Assembly (NCBI RefSeq): GCF_010093815.1
Contig: NW_022985566.1
Span: 262,884-326,883 of the forward strand
Direction of reading: 5' to 3'
Origin: Pseudovirgaria hyperparasitica
Lineage: Eukaryota > Ascomycota > Dothideomycetes > Acrospermales > Acrospermaceae
DNA: 64,000 nucleotides
The notes below the pieces were generated by a model. That model was not told where the DNA came from, made no database searches, and saw only the letters and a program-made list of their open reading frames with translations. This document shows, in pieces, positions 10,955 through 21,337 of this stretch (position 1 is its first letter; each line of letters opens with the position of its first letter). Made by a program: the position numbers and the translations under genes.

Positions 10955-13731
10955 TCAGACTCCCAGCCACTCATCGACCACACTCGTGCTTCTTCTCTTC
11001 CTATCTTCATCGACCCCGAAGCCCAGCTGTGGTAAAGTCTCTATCTTGGGTGGCGGCTCTTTCTTCTTCATCGGACTGCCTCCCTTGACGCTTTTGGTGG
11101 GGCTGATCTGCCCAGTTTCCCCCATTCTCACTGCTTTGGCGTCCCAGCCGTCATCTATAGCCGCCAAAATCCATTCCCGCAAAACATCATGTATGTGCCC
11201 ATAAAACTTTTCTTTGCAAGTACGAAGCGCTCCGCCCATAACCTTCTCAAACCCTGACGCTCTCAGCTCGGCCCTGAGCTTGTTTCGTTCGGTCACGGTC
11301 GGTATGGAAGCTATAATTCCGTTCAAGAGATCCATATGGGTAGCAAGGTACTGGGTGGCATCCCATTCAACACCTCCTATATATGGGGCAGCCGGGACTG
11401 GAGGCCGTGGCTGTGGAAAGTGGACCATAGTATAGTCTTGCTTAGGACCACTTGTCATAAGTGGGTACGAATAAGGACGTGATAATGGCGCCGATGAGGA
11501 GCCTTCCGAACGTATCGAAGGTTCTTCCATGGCGGCGTTAGAGGGCAGTGGAATCACGTTGAGATGATGGAGAAAAATCCAGAAGACTTCCTTGGTCACG
11601 TTCACGATCTCGCGGCACCAGATCCGATATGGGCGAGGTTGATGCATCTCTAGGATGAAAGCAAGAGGCTTTGCCTCTTCTGGGGGAGCAGGATCTTGAA
11701 GATACCCTAATATGGTTCGTGCACGTCCTGGGAGGTCCGACCCTCGAGCAGCACACAAATGAGTGACTGCTTCATATTAGCATCTATGCAACGCAAGAAA
11801 GCGTAGCTTCCGAAACTCACATAACACTCTGATCACAATCTCCCGGGTTGTGAACTCGCTTGGGCCCTTTCTTTCCTCGTCGAAAAGCATCTTCAGAAGT
11901 GTGGGAAAGAGCTTCGACTCGTATTCACATAGTTTATGGAGGGCAAGACTCGTTGTGCACAGTCCCTTCAAGCACAAAAGGGTCTCGTGGAGCAATGCAT
12001 CTTCATGCTCTTCCCTCCATTCCAGCTCCAAGATACGATCGATCAGGCCTACCACGTCTCCCATACCACCCTGGCTGATGAACGAATCGACCCACGCAAC
12101 GGTTTCATTGCGCAGTAAGAGACGTAACTTGTGCAGTTTCCCGACTTCAACTTCTTGAGGTTTTGTAGTCTTGCGTAGATAGTTTACGAAATCTTCTGGG
12201 ACAGCTGTTTTTGTAGATTTCGAAGAGGATGAACTCTTTACTGAAGTGACGGATGATAAAGACCGCGATGAAGGCGATTTAGCTATTGTATGTGGCTTAT
12301 CGGACTTGGTTGCATTTGTCTCTTCAGACTTTGGTTTCTTGGTTGGTGAGTCTCCTTTATTAAAGGTGAAAGTCCGGCTTCGGGGGCGCCCCTTTTTGGA
12401 GGGTGAAACATCAGACCCGTTTCTATGTTTTTCATCATCTAATTTCTGACTATTAGTTGATCTTCCTGTGCTGGAAACATCTGAACAATTCGGCAAGGAT
12501 CCCATCATTTCAGCGGATCCAGAAGGTGAGGCCCGCGTAGGTCCTGAGCTTTCTGTCTTGTGCTTCATGATGAAGTCAATCTTTACACGGTCGGCCAATG
12601 TTCTCATTCTGGAGCGGACGACATCTGGTACATTCCTCGATTCCTAACGGAGTAATTAGTATTAAGTCATATCTCTTGGTCGACGTTTGGCCATACCAGA
12701 ACTGCCTCAAACTCAATAGCAATGGTGTCAGGGTCCATAGAAGGCTCCCCTTGCACGTCTCGCGATTTTACGTTGTATGCAGCAACTGCAGCCTTTACTC
12801 GACCGCCCTTTTTCTGAGATGGTCCAACGAATCCAGAAGATGAGAACTTGCCCATAGGCTCTTGCTTGTAGCGTTCGACTGGTACCCTTGCGTGTGGAAT
12901 ACGTTCTCTCTCGCCGCTTATCTTGCGTTGCATGCTGTCTAGTAGTGAAGACATTGATGAATCATGTGGTAGGTGCTCAGATTTCGGTCGCGGAGCAGAT
13001 GTACTTCTGCTTTGTAAAGTCGGTCGAGCAGAGGCTTGGAAATTTATCTGCTTCGATGGAGAGTAATCCGTAGGCGTATATTTGACGATTTCTTCCTCGG
13101 CGACGTGGCGATCGCTGAGTGCAACGGCAGAGGCATTGGGCGCAGTCTGGTACGACTGCGAGCGAAATTGAGACCATATTGGGGTTTCAGCGATTCCGTT
13201 TGCCGAATTTGGAGGTGTAGTGTTTTCTTTGTCCTTGGGTTCGATAGGAATCGGGTGCACGTCGCCACGGGATTTTCCGATTCCAAACATGTTTGATATG
13301 CCTGTTGATGACTTTGTCTTCTTGGGCTGCTTGGACACATCCTTGATGAAATGGGGAGGTGTATCTTTTGGCTCTTTATCTCTTACAAATGATCGTAATC
13401 GCATGGAACCTTGAGCCTTTTTGCTCGGGCTCCCTTGCGTCGTACTAGCCCTAGCTTGTTGCTTGCTTGTGGAACGCGAGCCAGCTGGGTTCGAGATTTC
13501 GCCCAAAACTCTGGCACTCGCTGCTTGTTGAATGTTTAATGGAGGAGCCAATATTGGTTGTGATGTTGAGCTTCCATGGGTATGTTCGCTTTTCGCCGAT
13601 TTGAAAAGGGCAGTACCGTCTGACGGAGCTCTCTTGTGAGGTGATCGAGAGGACATGATCGATTTCAAGACAGTGGTCGACCTGTTGCGGCGGTGACCAC
13701 TTTTCTCTGGTGAGCTAGCAGGCGTAGCCAT
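10955..13731 (-). CDS. GTPase-binding protein, Rid1 type (Drf_GBD/FH3)
   Basis: Three exons (13731-12697, 12643-11821, 11766-10955) give about 889 residues. The N-terminal third is disordered and basic (repeated Ser-Pro, Arg-Ser). Starting at the exon 1/2 junction is a diaphanous-type GTPase-binding segment (IEFEAVL|ESRNVPDVVRSRM), and after a Ser-rich insert comes an armadillo-like FH3 region (DFVNYLRKTTKPQEVE ... LLRNETVAWVDSFI). No FH1 or FH2 follows, so this is not a formin but matches the fungal proteins annotated as GTPase-binding protein Rid1. By family inference it would bind Rho/Cdc42-type GTPases in polarity or septation. I start at ATG 13731 (MATPASSPEKS), which looks conserved; an in-frame ATG at 13890 would add a 53-residue segment that looks like leader. 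The name comes from memory of the family and was not searched. Confidence 0.8.
11767..11820 (-). other. rid1-like intron 2
   Basis: A 54-nt intron, T|GTGAGT to AAGCAG|TC, phase 1. Joining restores the FH3 reading VIRVLFTHLCAARGSD. Confidence 0.85.
12644..12696 (-). other. rid1-like intron 1
   Basis: A 53-nt intron, CTG|GTATGG to GTTAG|GAA, phase 0, placed inside the GTPase-binding segment. Confidence 0.85.
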
Positions 13732-14633
13732 CTTCGCTTGACGGTCAATTGATGGTCGACTAAGCAGCTGCGATGACTTACAGCGACAATCAAATATACA
13801 AATGCGCGAGCAGCATATATATATTTCGCTCGGAGTGATGTAGGGGATTCGTAGAGAGGGTTGCGGTAGAGTTCTACGGTCAGCATACACTCGAGAATGC
13901 GAAGTTGGTAGGCATTACTATGTAGCTATTGATGCGTTGCGAGGGGCAACAACAACCAAGGAACCAGATGCATTCGTGGCCGTGCTTACCGCTAGGCCAT
14001 GTATGGCGTGTGGCGCATGAATTGTATTCTTCGCCTTGGACATGTTGACCTGCAAGCATGTATCCATTGTCGAAGTCTAAGTTTCGCTGTCACTCTTCAC
14101 TTTTTGAAGGTACACGCGACTATGAATCTCACCACGATGACAAAAGTAGTATGCCTGCTAGTTTGCAATCATCCCACAGAAGAATGTATGACTGTCAGGA
14201 AGAGTTTAAAATTCTTAAACTGTTGACTACCAAGCCAGAAATCATTTTCAACCATAAATATGAAATAGTGAAGCAAACACTCCCGAGGTGACCAACTTCG
14301 ACGCCCGCAGAGCGTTCCAGAATGCCTATTTAACATAATGATAAACACGTCGCAGACTATCTATGATCCTACGACGTGATGACATTATTGTAAATGTTAT
14401 GTGTAGTTCTTTCATCAGCACTAAAGTAACTCTGTGGATGAGACACTGCTGCGGAACGGGTTTTAGTGGCTGGTGTTCGATAAGCGAGGGTTCTCTGGTT
14501 CCGATCGGGTCCATATAAAGGGTAATTACCGATCGATGATGTAGTGATGCGAACATCGACCGTGGGCTTCATTGAATATGTGTGTCCGAGGCTCCATACT
14601 TGTGCTTTTATTCTATGTACTGTCGAGCTTCTG
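13732..14633. other. Divergent promoter region, rid1-like gene and photolyase
   Basis: About 0.9 kb between the rid1-like start (minus) and the first likely photolyase ATG (plus). No convincing gene. A GGGTAATTACC element sits at about 14519-14529, close upstream of the photolyase, and belongs to a motif that recurs in other intergenic regions here. Confidence 0.45.
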
Positions 14634-16412
14634 ATGTTCTACACTCATCTATATCATATCCGTCTAACACATTCCCTACTCCGTAGAAAGCTCATTCAGC
14701 CCTTTAGGAGCAGACAATGCTCGTGTAGGTGCTATCGTGCATCATTACGCACATCCTCGACAACAAACCTGACGGGTTGGAAATCTAAATCAAAGATGTC
14801 AAAACATGAACGATCATCATCGCAGACCGACGAACTTCGACACCCACATACAAAGCGTGCGAAGGAGATTGACGCACATACGCCCTTAGACGAATTGAAA
14901 GAAATTCTTGAAGACGCGCACAAAGTCTCGGAGGTGAAGACAGTTCTTCATTGGTTTCGCTCCAAAGACTTGCGTATCAACGACAACAGAGCCTTGGACG
15001 CCGCTTCCAAGATTGCGAAGGAGAACAAAGCTCCACTGATTACCGCATATCTTTATTCACCAAAGGATTTGGAATGGCATGGAACCAGCCCTGCACGATC
15101 AGATTTCATTATTGAGTGCCTCCGGCTCATGAGGGAACAACTGAGCGAGAAGCATATTCCTTTAGCCATCATTGAGGCACCAGAGCGCGGAGACAAAACA
15201 GAGCAAATTGTGTCTTTCGTCAAGAACAATGACGTGTCCCACGTATACGCAAATCTGGAATATGAAGTTGACGAGTTGCGACGCGACAAGAAAATCACAG
15301 TTCAGCTGAAGGATGCAGGCATTGCCGTCGAACTCGTGCACGATCAGACTGTACTAGAACCTGGCGTTATACTTAACGGAAGTGGCGGTCCACACAAAGT
15401 GTTCACCCCATATCACAAAGCGTGGCTCTCAAAAATTAGCAGCAGTCCGGATCTTCTGGACCTCTATAGCGATCCAGAACCTAACGAGAAATCTGTACTG
15501 AGCAAGTACAGACCGCTATTTGACACAGCGCTTCCATCGTTACCAGAGAACAAACAATTTGGTTCCAAAGACGAACGCGATCGAATTCGTAGACTGTGGC
15601 CTGCTGGCCATGATGCGGGTATGGCGCGACTCGAACATTTCGTGACCAACAAATTACAGACATACGCAGAGACCCGCTCCAATCCGGCCAAAGACTCCAC
15701 GAGTCGCTTATCGCCATACTTCTCATCTGGGGCAATCAGTGTTCGCGAGGCTTTAAATATGGCAAGGAAGCAGAACGGGGGAAGCACGGATTTCAGTGAG
15801 TCGAGTGGCAACCGTGGTCTTGCTGCGTGGGTCCGGGAGATTGTGTTCCGCGAGTTCTACAGACAGGTTGTGGTTATTACACCTCACACTGTGATGAACC
15901 TGCCGCAAAACCTCAAGTTCAATTTTGTGCAGTGGGAGGACGACAAAGAAGGATGGGAGAAATGGTGCGGAGGAAATACAGGCGTTCCCCTGATTGACGC
16001 TGGTATGAGGCATCTGAAGGAAGAAGCCTGGATGCACAACAGGTTGCGGATGAACACCGCTAGCTATCTCAGGAATAACCTGCTCATCGATTATCGACGT
16101 GGAGAACGTTACTTTGCAGAGCATTTAGTGGATTGGGACGTCTGTAACAACACGCAGGGATGGGAGCCAAGTTATACTGTTTTCAATCCTGTTAGCCAAG
16201 CAGAGCGCAACGACAAAGATGGAGAGTACATCCGAAGATGGGTCAAGGAGCTGCGAGATGTCGAAGGAAAAGCGGTGTTCGCTCCACATGAGAGACTAAG
16301 CAAGAGTGAGTTTGAAAAGCTAGGATATCCGCGGCCGCACGTCGATTTCAATGAGACAAAAGAAAGGGCGGTAGCAAGGTATAAGCGTGATCTCCACCGC
16401 GCTGATCCATAA
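14634..16412 (+). CDS. Divergent class I photolyase/cryptochrome
   Basis: A single-exon frame of about 592 residues. The antenna domain is evident (VLHWFRSKDLRINDNRAL; EYEVDELRRD), as is the FAD domain (TGVPLIDAGMRHLKEEAWMHNRLRM, RRGERYF). These enzymes use light and FADH- to split cyclobutane pyrimidine dimers or act in light sensing. Compared from memory with E. coli PhrB, W306, N341, M345, N378 and W382 are kept. W277 is Phe (codon 15846-15848), W359 is Tyr (16092-16094), and W384 is lost with about ten residues of the following loop (16158-16190). W277 and W384 sandwich the dimer in classical enzymes, so CPD repair is doubtful. Possible starts are ATG 14547, 14634 and 14796. The stretch 14634-14795 has no Asp or Glu and is rich in Arg/Ser/Leu, like a mitochondrial presequence, while ATG 14796 has the better context. 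The family is certain, the activity is open. Confidence 0.88.
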   Translation: MFYTHLYHIRLTHSLLRRKLIQPFRSRQCSCRCYRASLRTSSTTNLTGWKSKSKMSKHERSSSQTDELRHPHTKRAKEIDAHTPLDELKEILEDAHKVSEVKTVLHWFRSKDLRINDNRALDAASKIAKENKAPLITAYLYSPKDLEWHGTSPARSDFIIECLRLMREQLSEKHIPLAIIEAPERGDKTEQIVSFVKNNDVSHVYANLEYEVDELRRDKKITVQLKDAGIAVELVHDQTVLEPGVILNGSGGPHKVFTPYHKAWLSKISSSPDLLDLYSDPEPNEKSVLSKYRPLFDTALPSLPENKQFGSKDERDRIRRLWPAGHDAGMARLEHFVTNKLQTYAETRSNPAKDSTSRLSPYFSSGAISVREALNMARKQNGGSTDFSESSGNRGLAAWVREIVFREFYRQVVVITPHTVMNLPQNLKFNFVQWEDDKEGWEKWCGGNTGVPLIDAGMRHLKEEAWMHNRLRMNTASYLRNNLLIDYRRGERYFAEHLVDWDVCNNTQGWEPSYTVFNPVSQAERNDKDGEYIRRWVKELRDVEGKAVFAPHERLSKSEFEKLGYPRPHVDFNETKERAVARYKRDLHRADP

Positions 16413-16857
16413 GTTGAAATCCATAATTAATAGAGCAATCAAAGGTCTTGCCTGATGTAACAGTCTGTTGAGTTGTAAAGACTTTAGTCACGTGATAGCG
16501 CGTCAAGTGATGCACGAGCCTCCTCTGACTTCTCAGTAAAAAAGTGAAGCCGCCAGCCTGTCCTGACTTAATCGAGCGCCACTCAATCCACGCTTCCATG
16601 ATACGTAGCACCTGATGGTGTATTATCTGCTATGAGGAGGCTTCTGGTGAGCACTAATGTCTGCCTTCTCTTACCACTGTATTGATTAAAGTCCATCTTA
16701 GAGCACCTGTCCACATAAGAGGCCGACATCCCACCCGGTATCCTTCCTTAGCCATGTCCATTGGACCGGTACTGCACCTATAAGTACGAAATTACATACG
16801 AAACCACAACCGATCTCACACGATGTTACCTTCCGGTCGAACCTGCTTTCGAAGCAG
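16413..16857. other. Intergenic and probable 5' end of the helicase gene
   Basis: Holds the photolyase 3' region and probably the first small exon of the helicase. One candidate is ATG AGG AGG CTT CTG|GTGAGC at 16632-16652, splicing to the acceptor before 16858. Another is ATG 16754 with a weak GTACTG donor at 16769. Neither can be settled by reading alone. Confidence 0.4.
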
Positions 16858-19800
16858 GAATCTCAAAAGGTCCATGCGAATCCTTTCAAGGGATTGCAAG
16901 GGCCTTCCAAAGGCTCGAGGAGGCACGCCAAACATCCAAGAGAGCAAAATAAGCCCAGACGATCGAATTTAAGACATGGTCGTCCGAATGATACGACGAC
17001 CTACACGCGAGATGCTGTAAAAGCAAGATTCACTGTCCCAACTACTGAAAGATATCCCAATTTGGGTCCCAAGACATTGAAAGAGATATTGTTACCAAAG
17101 CCGCTTGACCAGCTCGTAGCAGAATACTACCATGACAAACTTATAATCGAACTACAAAACAAAGAGACCAATAAACGAAATGCAAAGCGCAAAATCAAAC
17201 TCACGGCTACGATCAAGACTTGGGACGACCAACAACTACATCTCATTGGCGAAGGACCCAACACGCAAGATGCACGCAGCGCTATGAATCTGCATTTGCT
17301 CTGCCTCTTGCACGAAAGAGGGCTCCTAACGCACTTCACTGAGATACCTTTCGTAAGGATGCAAGATACGAACGGTATGCAACCGGCGCTTGTAAACGTA
17401 TATCAATACGCTGCCCAGCTGGATACATTGCCAAACATTGTAACGAAGAAGCCGAGTGAGGACACGATGAGACGCGCTACAGCAGCTCACATACAAGAGC
17501 TGTGGGAAACGAGAATTGAATTTGCGAAACAAGGTATAACCGCCATTGGCTTGGGTGAAACTACGTGGGCCGCTGAACAAGGCGCTGCTCTGCATCTTGG
17601 AAAGCAAATCCAGGAATACTTCCAGCAGACCGGTCAAAAACCCCCGTCAATGGAAGATCCTTACACCCTGAATCTTTCTACCATTGACCAGTTCGTGACT
17701 TTCGCTAATAATGAATTTCGCTCCCTGCTGACTGCTGATGTTCGGAGAGTGAGTTATCAAGAATTTCCTGATTCATCAAGGAAGCCTCACGACGCATGGG
17801 TAGCAGAAGCTTTTCTTAATAAGTCAAGCAAACTTGGTAACAAAGTATCTTTGCGCACAGAGCATGATGCCCGAAACGCCGCTCTCCTAACTGGAGCGAT
17901 CGCTTGGTGTCAGGAAAAGGACGGGCTTCGGAAACTATTTGAGTCTACCTTACGCAACAACAAGGGAGTAATTTTGCGCCAACCCCGTGACATCGTACTT
18001 ACGCCACGCCATGACCTACTATCTACAATGGAGGAGCTATCAGAGAGACTAAGGAGTGCAGGGCTTCTCAAGGAGACACATGTACAATCCTCAAGCACAC
18101 CAGGACTGGAAAGCGCTGAGTACAAATGGCATACTTCAGCGCGTCCGATGCTAAGCGACGACGTTCGCAACAATGACCTGAAAGTACGTCTTGAGAACTA
18201 TCGTAACATCGAAGCGACGTCCGAGATGCGTACAAAAAGAGACGCGCTACCGATCAATCAACACCGTTCCAAGATAATGGACATCGTATCCGAATTTTCT
18301 CATAGTATTGTCGTTGGAGCGACGGGATCTGGGAAAACAACTCAAGTGCCTCAAATGATCTTGGACGCTGCAATAGAATCCGGGCAAGGAACTCGGTGTA
18401 ACATAATATGTACGCAGCCCCGAAGAATTGCGGCGATATCCGTTGCTAAACGCATTGCTGAGGAGCGCCATGAGAAGTATCAAGATACGATAGGACATCA
18501 AGTACGCTTCAATGTGAAGCCCCCAAGGGAAAACGGAAGTATACTGTTTAGCACAACTGGCCTGCTGCTCAAACAGCTCCAGGTTGACCCCGATTCGGTT
18601 TTCGATAAGATATCCCATCTTGTCCTTGACGAAGTCCACGAAAGAGATATGATCCTGGATTTCCTCCTTGTTGTACTAAAACAGAGCTTCCAGAAACGAC
18701 AGGGAGAGGGAAAGCCTGTCCCCAAACTTATACTCATGAGTGCGACCATGGACACAGAACTATTTGCAGATTATTTCAAGGTGCAAAATTTGGCTGGCGA
18801 AATGGTCCCATGTCCGTCCATCGTTGTCCCTGGTCGCTTGTTTCCCGTGAGAAACCAATATCTGCATGAAATTCACAATCTACTCAAAACCGAATATGGC
18901 AGCACTTATAGCTCGGACCTTTACCGACTCTTGGATGAACGAACTACCAAAGCGTATCTGGAGAGCGAATACGCATTTGCAAAGAACCAGGCTATGCCTA
19001 AGTTGTCGCAAAGGCTCGATACGGAAGATAAGTCGGTCGATCGTGCAGAGGCATTGATACCTACAGGCCTCGCTGCTGCTACCGTTGCGCATATAGCCAA
19101 GAGCACTCATACTGGCGCCGTACTGGTTTTCCTGCCTGGGCATGCCGAGCAACTTGAAACGGAACGCCTGCTTACCGCAAAGCCAATCTTTGGACTCGAT
19201 TTCAAGAATACTGCGAAGTTCAAAGTCTCTATTCTTAATTCCCAAACTCCTTTGGCGGATCAAGCCACGGTTTTCGACCCTGTGCCAGATGGATGTAGGA
19301 AAATTATACTGGCAACCAATATCGCCGAAACCTCTGTCACTATCCCGGATGTCCAGCACGTTATAGACTCAGGAAAGATGCGCGAGATGCATTATGATGT
19401 CGAGTCACGAATCAGAGCCCTCCAGTGTGTGTGGGTTAGTAAGGCAAACGCAAAGCAACGAGCTGGAAGAGCTGGGCGTGTGCAAAACGGAAACTACTAT
19501 GGCTTATACAGTACTGAGCGTCTCGACAGTCTGCAGGTGACGAGCACGCCTCAAATTCTTCGCGCGGATCTTCAAGATGTTTGCTTAAGAGTAAAGACCC
19601 ATGATATCACTGGGACTATAGCTGGGTTTCTGCAAGGAATGATACAACCCCCAAAGTCTGCGGATGTTGAGATAGCCGTCGATCGACTAATACAACTCGG
19701 AGCGTTGAACCACGATGAGAGTATTACGTCGTTGGGAAAGCTTCTGGCTGATCTTCCCGTAGAGCCAGCTTACGGCAAGATGATCATATGGGCCGTCTTA

Positions 19801-20637
19801 TTCCGATGCCTTGATCCGATTTTGATCCTGGCTGCGTTGTCTAATTCAAGGCCCCTCTTAATGACGCCTACCGGGGCTCGGCGCGAATGGGGAGTCGCTC
19901 ACCGAAAGTGGTTTGATGGTAGAGGTAGTGAGCATATCGCTGAAGTTAGTGCGTTCAAGCATCTGCGGCGTACTATTGCCATTACTGGAGAGCACAGAGG
20001 AGGTCGATTCGCGCATGAGCATTTCCTGAGTAAACTCGCCTACACGCACATTCACAGCGTTGCCGAGCAGATTGAGGACGTTCTTGTAATGCACGGTTTG
20101 ATTCCGAAGACGCCTCCATATGCTCGGTATAGATACTGGTTTGGGGCAAGGCAGTTGAACGAGAACAGCCTCATCGTTCCTATGCTCAAGACAGTGGCGT
20201 TAGCCGGATTCACCCCAAATCTGGCCATGCATACACGCGGCAACTGGTTTCAGAATCGGTTGTCGGACAAGGTGATGGTGCATCCGAAGTCACTATTGAA
20301 CCCATATTTGCTCAGAGGCCAGGAGACGGTAAAATTGGGATCGACCATGTTCACCTACTCGTCGATATCCAAAGCGGACCAATCTTCGAACGACCAACTG
20401 CATATCAACAAATTGACGGAGGTTACGCCACTCAACGTTCTACTCTCCGGGGGCGAGATGCAGCGCAACAAGAGAGCCTTCAACAAGCTGACAATCGGTG
20501 AGTGGCTAGGCATATACGTGAAGCCCACAACAGAGGAAGGGGACAGAGTTAGTAAAGCATTCTCAACTATCTGCAGGTTTCGAGAGGATGTTGATCGTGT
20601 AAGGACAGCAGCTCCGATGATAGCAACACTGTACTGA
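16858..20637 (+). CDS. DEAH-family (DEVH) ATP-dependent RNA helicase; 5' end unresolved
   Basis: A long open frame codes more than 1240 residues. Counting residue 1 at 16894, the helicase motifs are: I GATGSGKTTQVPQ at about 475; II DEVH at about 579; III SAT at about 616; VI QRAGRAGR at about 855. HA2/winged-helix and OB-fold regions follow to about 1200. The N-terminal 450 residues include a dsRNA-binding-like alpha/beta stretch near 120-150. This resembles the DHX29/DHX36/DHX57-like group of large DExH helicases, which remodel RNA or ribonucleoproteins; the subgroup is my inference. No in-frame ATG occurs before the conserved N-terminal region: the first lies near 17284, and the frame is open upstream to 16702. 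A spliced first exon is therefore expected (candidate at 16632-16646). The N-terminus is basic and could suit a mitochondrial or nucleolar location, but this is not shown. Confidence 0.87.
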   Translation, partial: ESQKVHANPFKGLQGPSKGSRRHAKHPREQNKPRRSNLRHGRPNDTTTYTRDAVKARFTVPTTERYPNLGPKTLKEILLPKPLDQLVAEYYHDKLIIELQNKETNKRNAKRKIKLTATIKTWDDQQLHLIGEGPNTQDARSAMNLHLLCLLHERGLLTHFTEIPFVRMQDTNGMQPALVNVYQYAAQLDTLPNIVTKKPSEDTMRRATAAHIQELWETRIEFAKQGITAIGLGETTWAAEQGAALHLGKQIQEYFQQTGQKPPSMEDPYTLNLSTIDQFVTFANNEFRSLLTADVRRVSYQEFPDSSRKPHDAWVAEAFLNKSSKLGNKVSLRTEHDARNAALLTGAIAWCQEKDGLRKLFESTLRNNKGVILRQPRDIVLTPRHDLLSTMEELSERLRSAGLLKETHVQSSSTPGLESAEYKWHTSARPMLSDDVRNNDLKVRLENYRNIEATSEMRTKRDALPINQHRSKIMDIVSEFSHSIVVGATGSGKTTQVPQMILDAAIESGQGTRCNIICTQPRRIAAISVAKRIAEERHEKYQDTIGHQVRFNVKPPRENGSILFSTTGLLLKQLQVDPDSVFDKISHLVLDEVHERDMILDFLLVVLKQSFQKRQGEGKPVPKLILMSATMDTELFADYFKVQNLAGEMVPCPSIVVPGRLFPVRNQYLHEIHNLLKTEYGSTYSSDLYRLLDERTTKAYLESEYAFAKNQAMPKLSQRLDTEDKSVDRAEALIPTGLAAATVAHIAKSTHTGAVLVFLPGHAEQLETERLLTAKPIFGLDFKNTAKFKVSILNSQTPLADQATVFDPVPDGCRKIILATNIAETSVTIPDVQHVIDSGKMREMHYDVESRIRALQCVWVSKANAKQRAGRAGRVQNGNYYGLYSTERLDSLQVTSTPQILRADLQDVCLRVKTHDITGTIAGFLQGMIQPPKSADVEIAVDRLIQLGALNHDESITSLGKLLADLPVEPAYGKMIIWAVLFRCLDPILILAALSNSRPLLMTPTGARREWGVAHRKWFDGRGSEHIAEVSAFKHLRRTIAITGEHRGGRFAHEHFLSKLAYTHIHSVAEQIEDVLVMHGLIPKTPPYARYRYWFGARQLNENSLIVPMLKTVALAGFTPNLAMHTRGNWFQNRLSDKVMVHPKSLLNPYLLRGQETVKLGSTMFTYSSISKADQSSNDQLHINKLTEVTPLNVLLSGGEMQRNKRAFNKLTIGEWLGIYVKPTTEEGDRVSKAFSTICRFREDVDRVRTAAPMIATLY

Positions 20638-20655
20638 CAGGTTTAGGCTTTGACG

Positions 20656-20961
20656 ATGTGCTTCAGAGAGATGAGTCGTATATCCGCGTACAATCTGAGC
20701 CCCGATACCCCGGAAAACAAAAGAATCTACCTATCTGATTATCCAATCGCCGACATACTCGCGAAAGATATATCCAGAATCTTGGCGAACGAGAATGTTG
20801 AGGTCAAAACTAGTTTTGTGACTGACGATAGGAAAAGAGCAAACACTGGTCCCCAGACCGGATTGATGTTAAATACCTCACAACCTAGGAATGGCACTCA
20901 GTTGAACAACACTCGCCGGGACGAATCTTCGAAGGGCTCGGTGGTGAGAAAAGTGGCATAA
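20656..20961 (+). CDS. Small hypothetical ORF downstream of the helicase
   Basis: An ATG-started frame of about 101 codons begins 18 nt after the helicase stop codon. It is Asn/Ser/Thr-rich, with no motif, membrane segment or signal peptide that I can identify. It lies where the helicase 3' UTR should be and probably is not translated. I list it only because it is ATG-started and directly abuts the helicase. Confidence 0.12.
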   Translation: MCFREMSRISAYNLSPDTPENKRIYLSDYPIADILAKDISRILANENVEVKTSFVTDDRKRANTGPQTGLMLNTSQPRNGTQLNNTRRDESSKGSVVRKVA

Positions 20962-21337
20962 TGGCCATGGTAAGTGGCACCTGGATCCTATGTATAATAA
21001 GAGGCGATCCTTTCAATGTCACCGCGATAGATGTAATTGTTGGGTTATAGATGTTGGGTACCCCATAGACATATGCATGTAACACTACCTTAGAGAATAC
21101 TGTAAATACAACTCATCTATTCACGATCGTACATAATCCTAAGAGTGTATTGACTTGAAATGCCAAGCCGATTTCGTATGCCAAGCCGGGCCTAACCGAC
21201 TGCGAGTGGAGTCCGAAGCTCTCTGCTTCTCGATAGATGATGTTGACTTATTTCATACGGGCACAGCGAGGCCGCCCAAATTTACCGTATAATGCAGCGT
21301 TTCGCAGCCTACGATTTACGGATTATCACTCATCGTC
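20962..21337. other. Intergenic between helicase and arrestin-like gene
   Basis: Helicase 3' flank and arrestin-like promoter. No gene, repeat or RNA signature was recognised. Confidence 0.4.
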
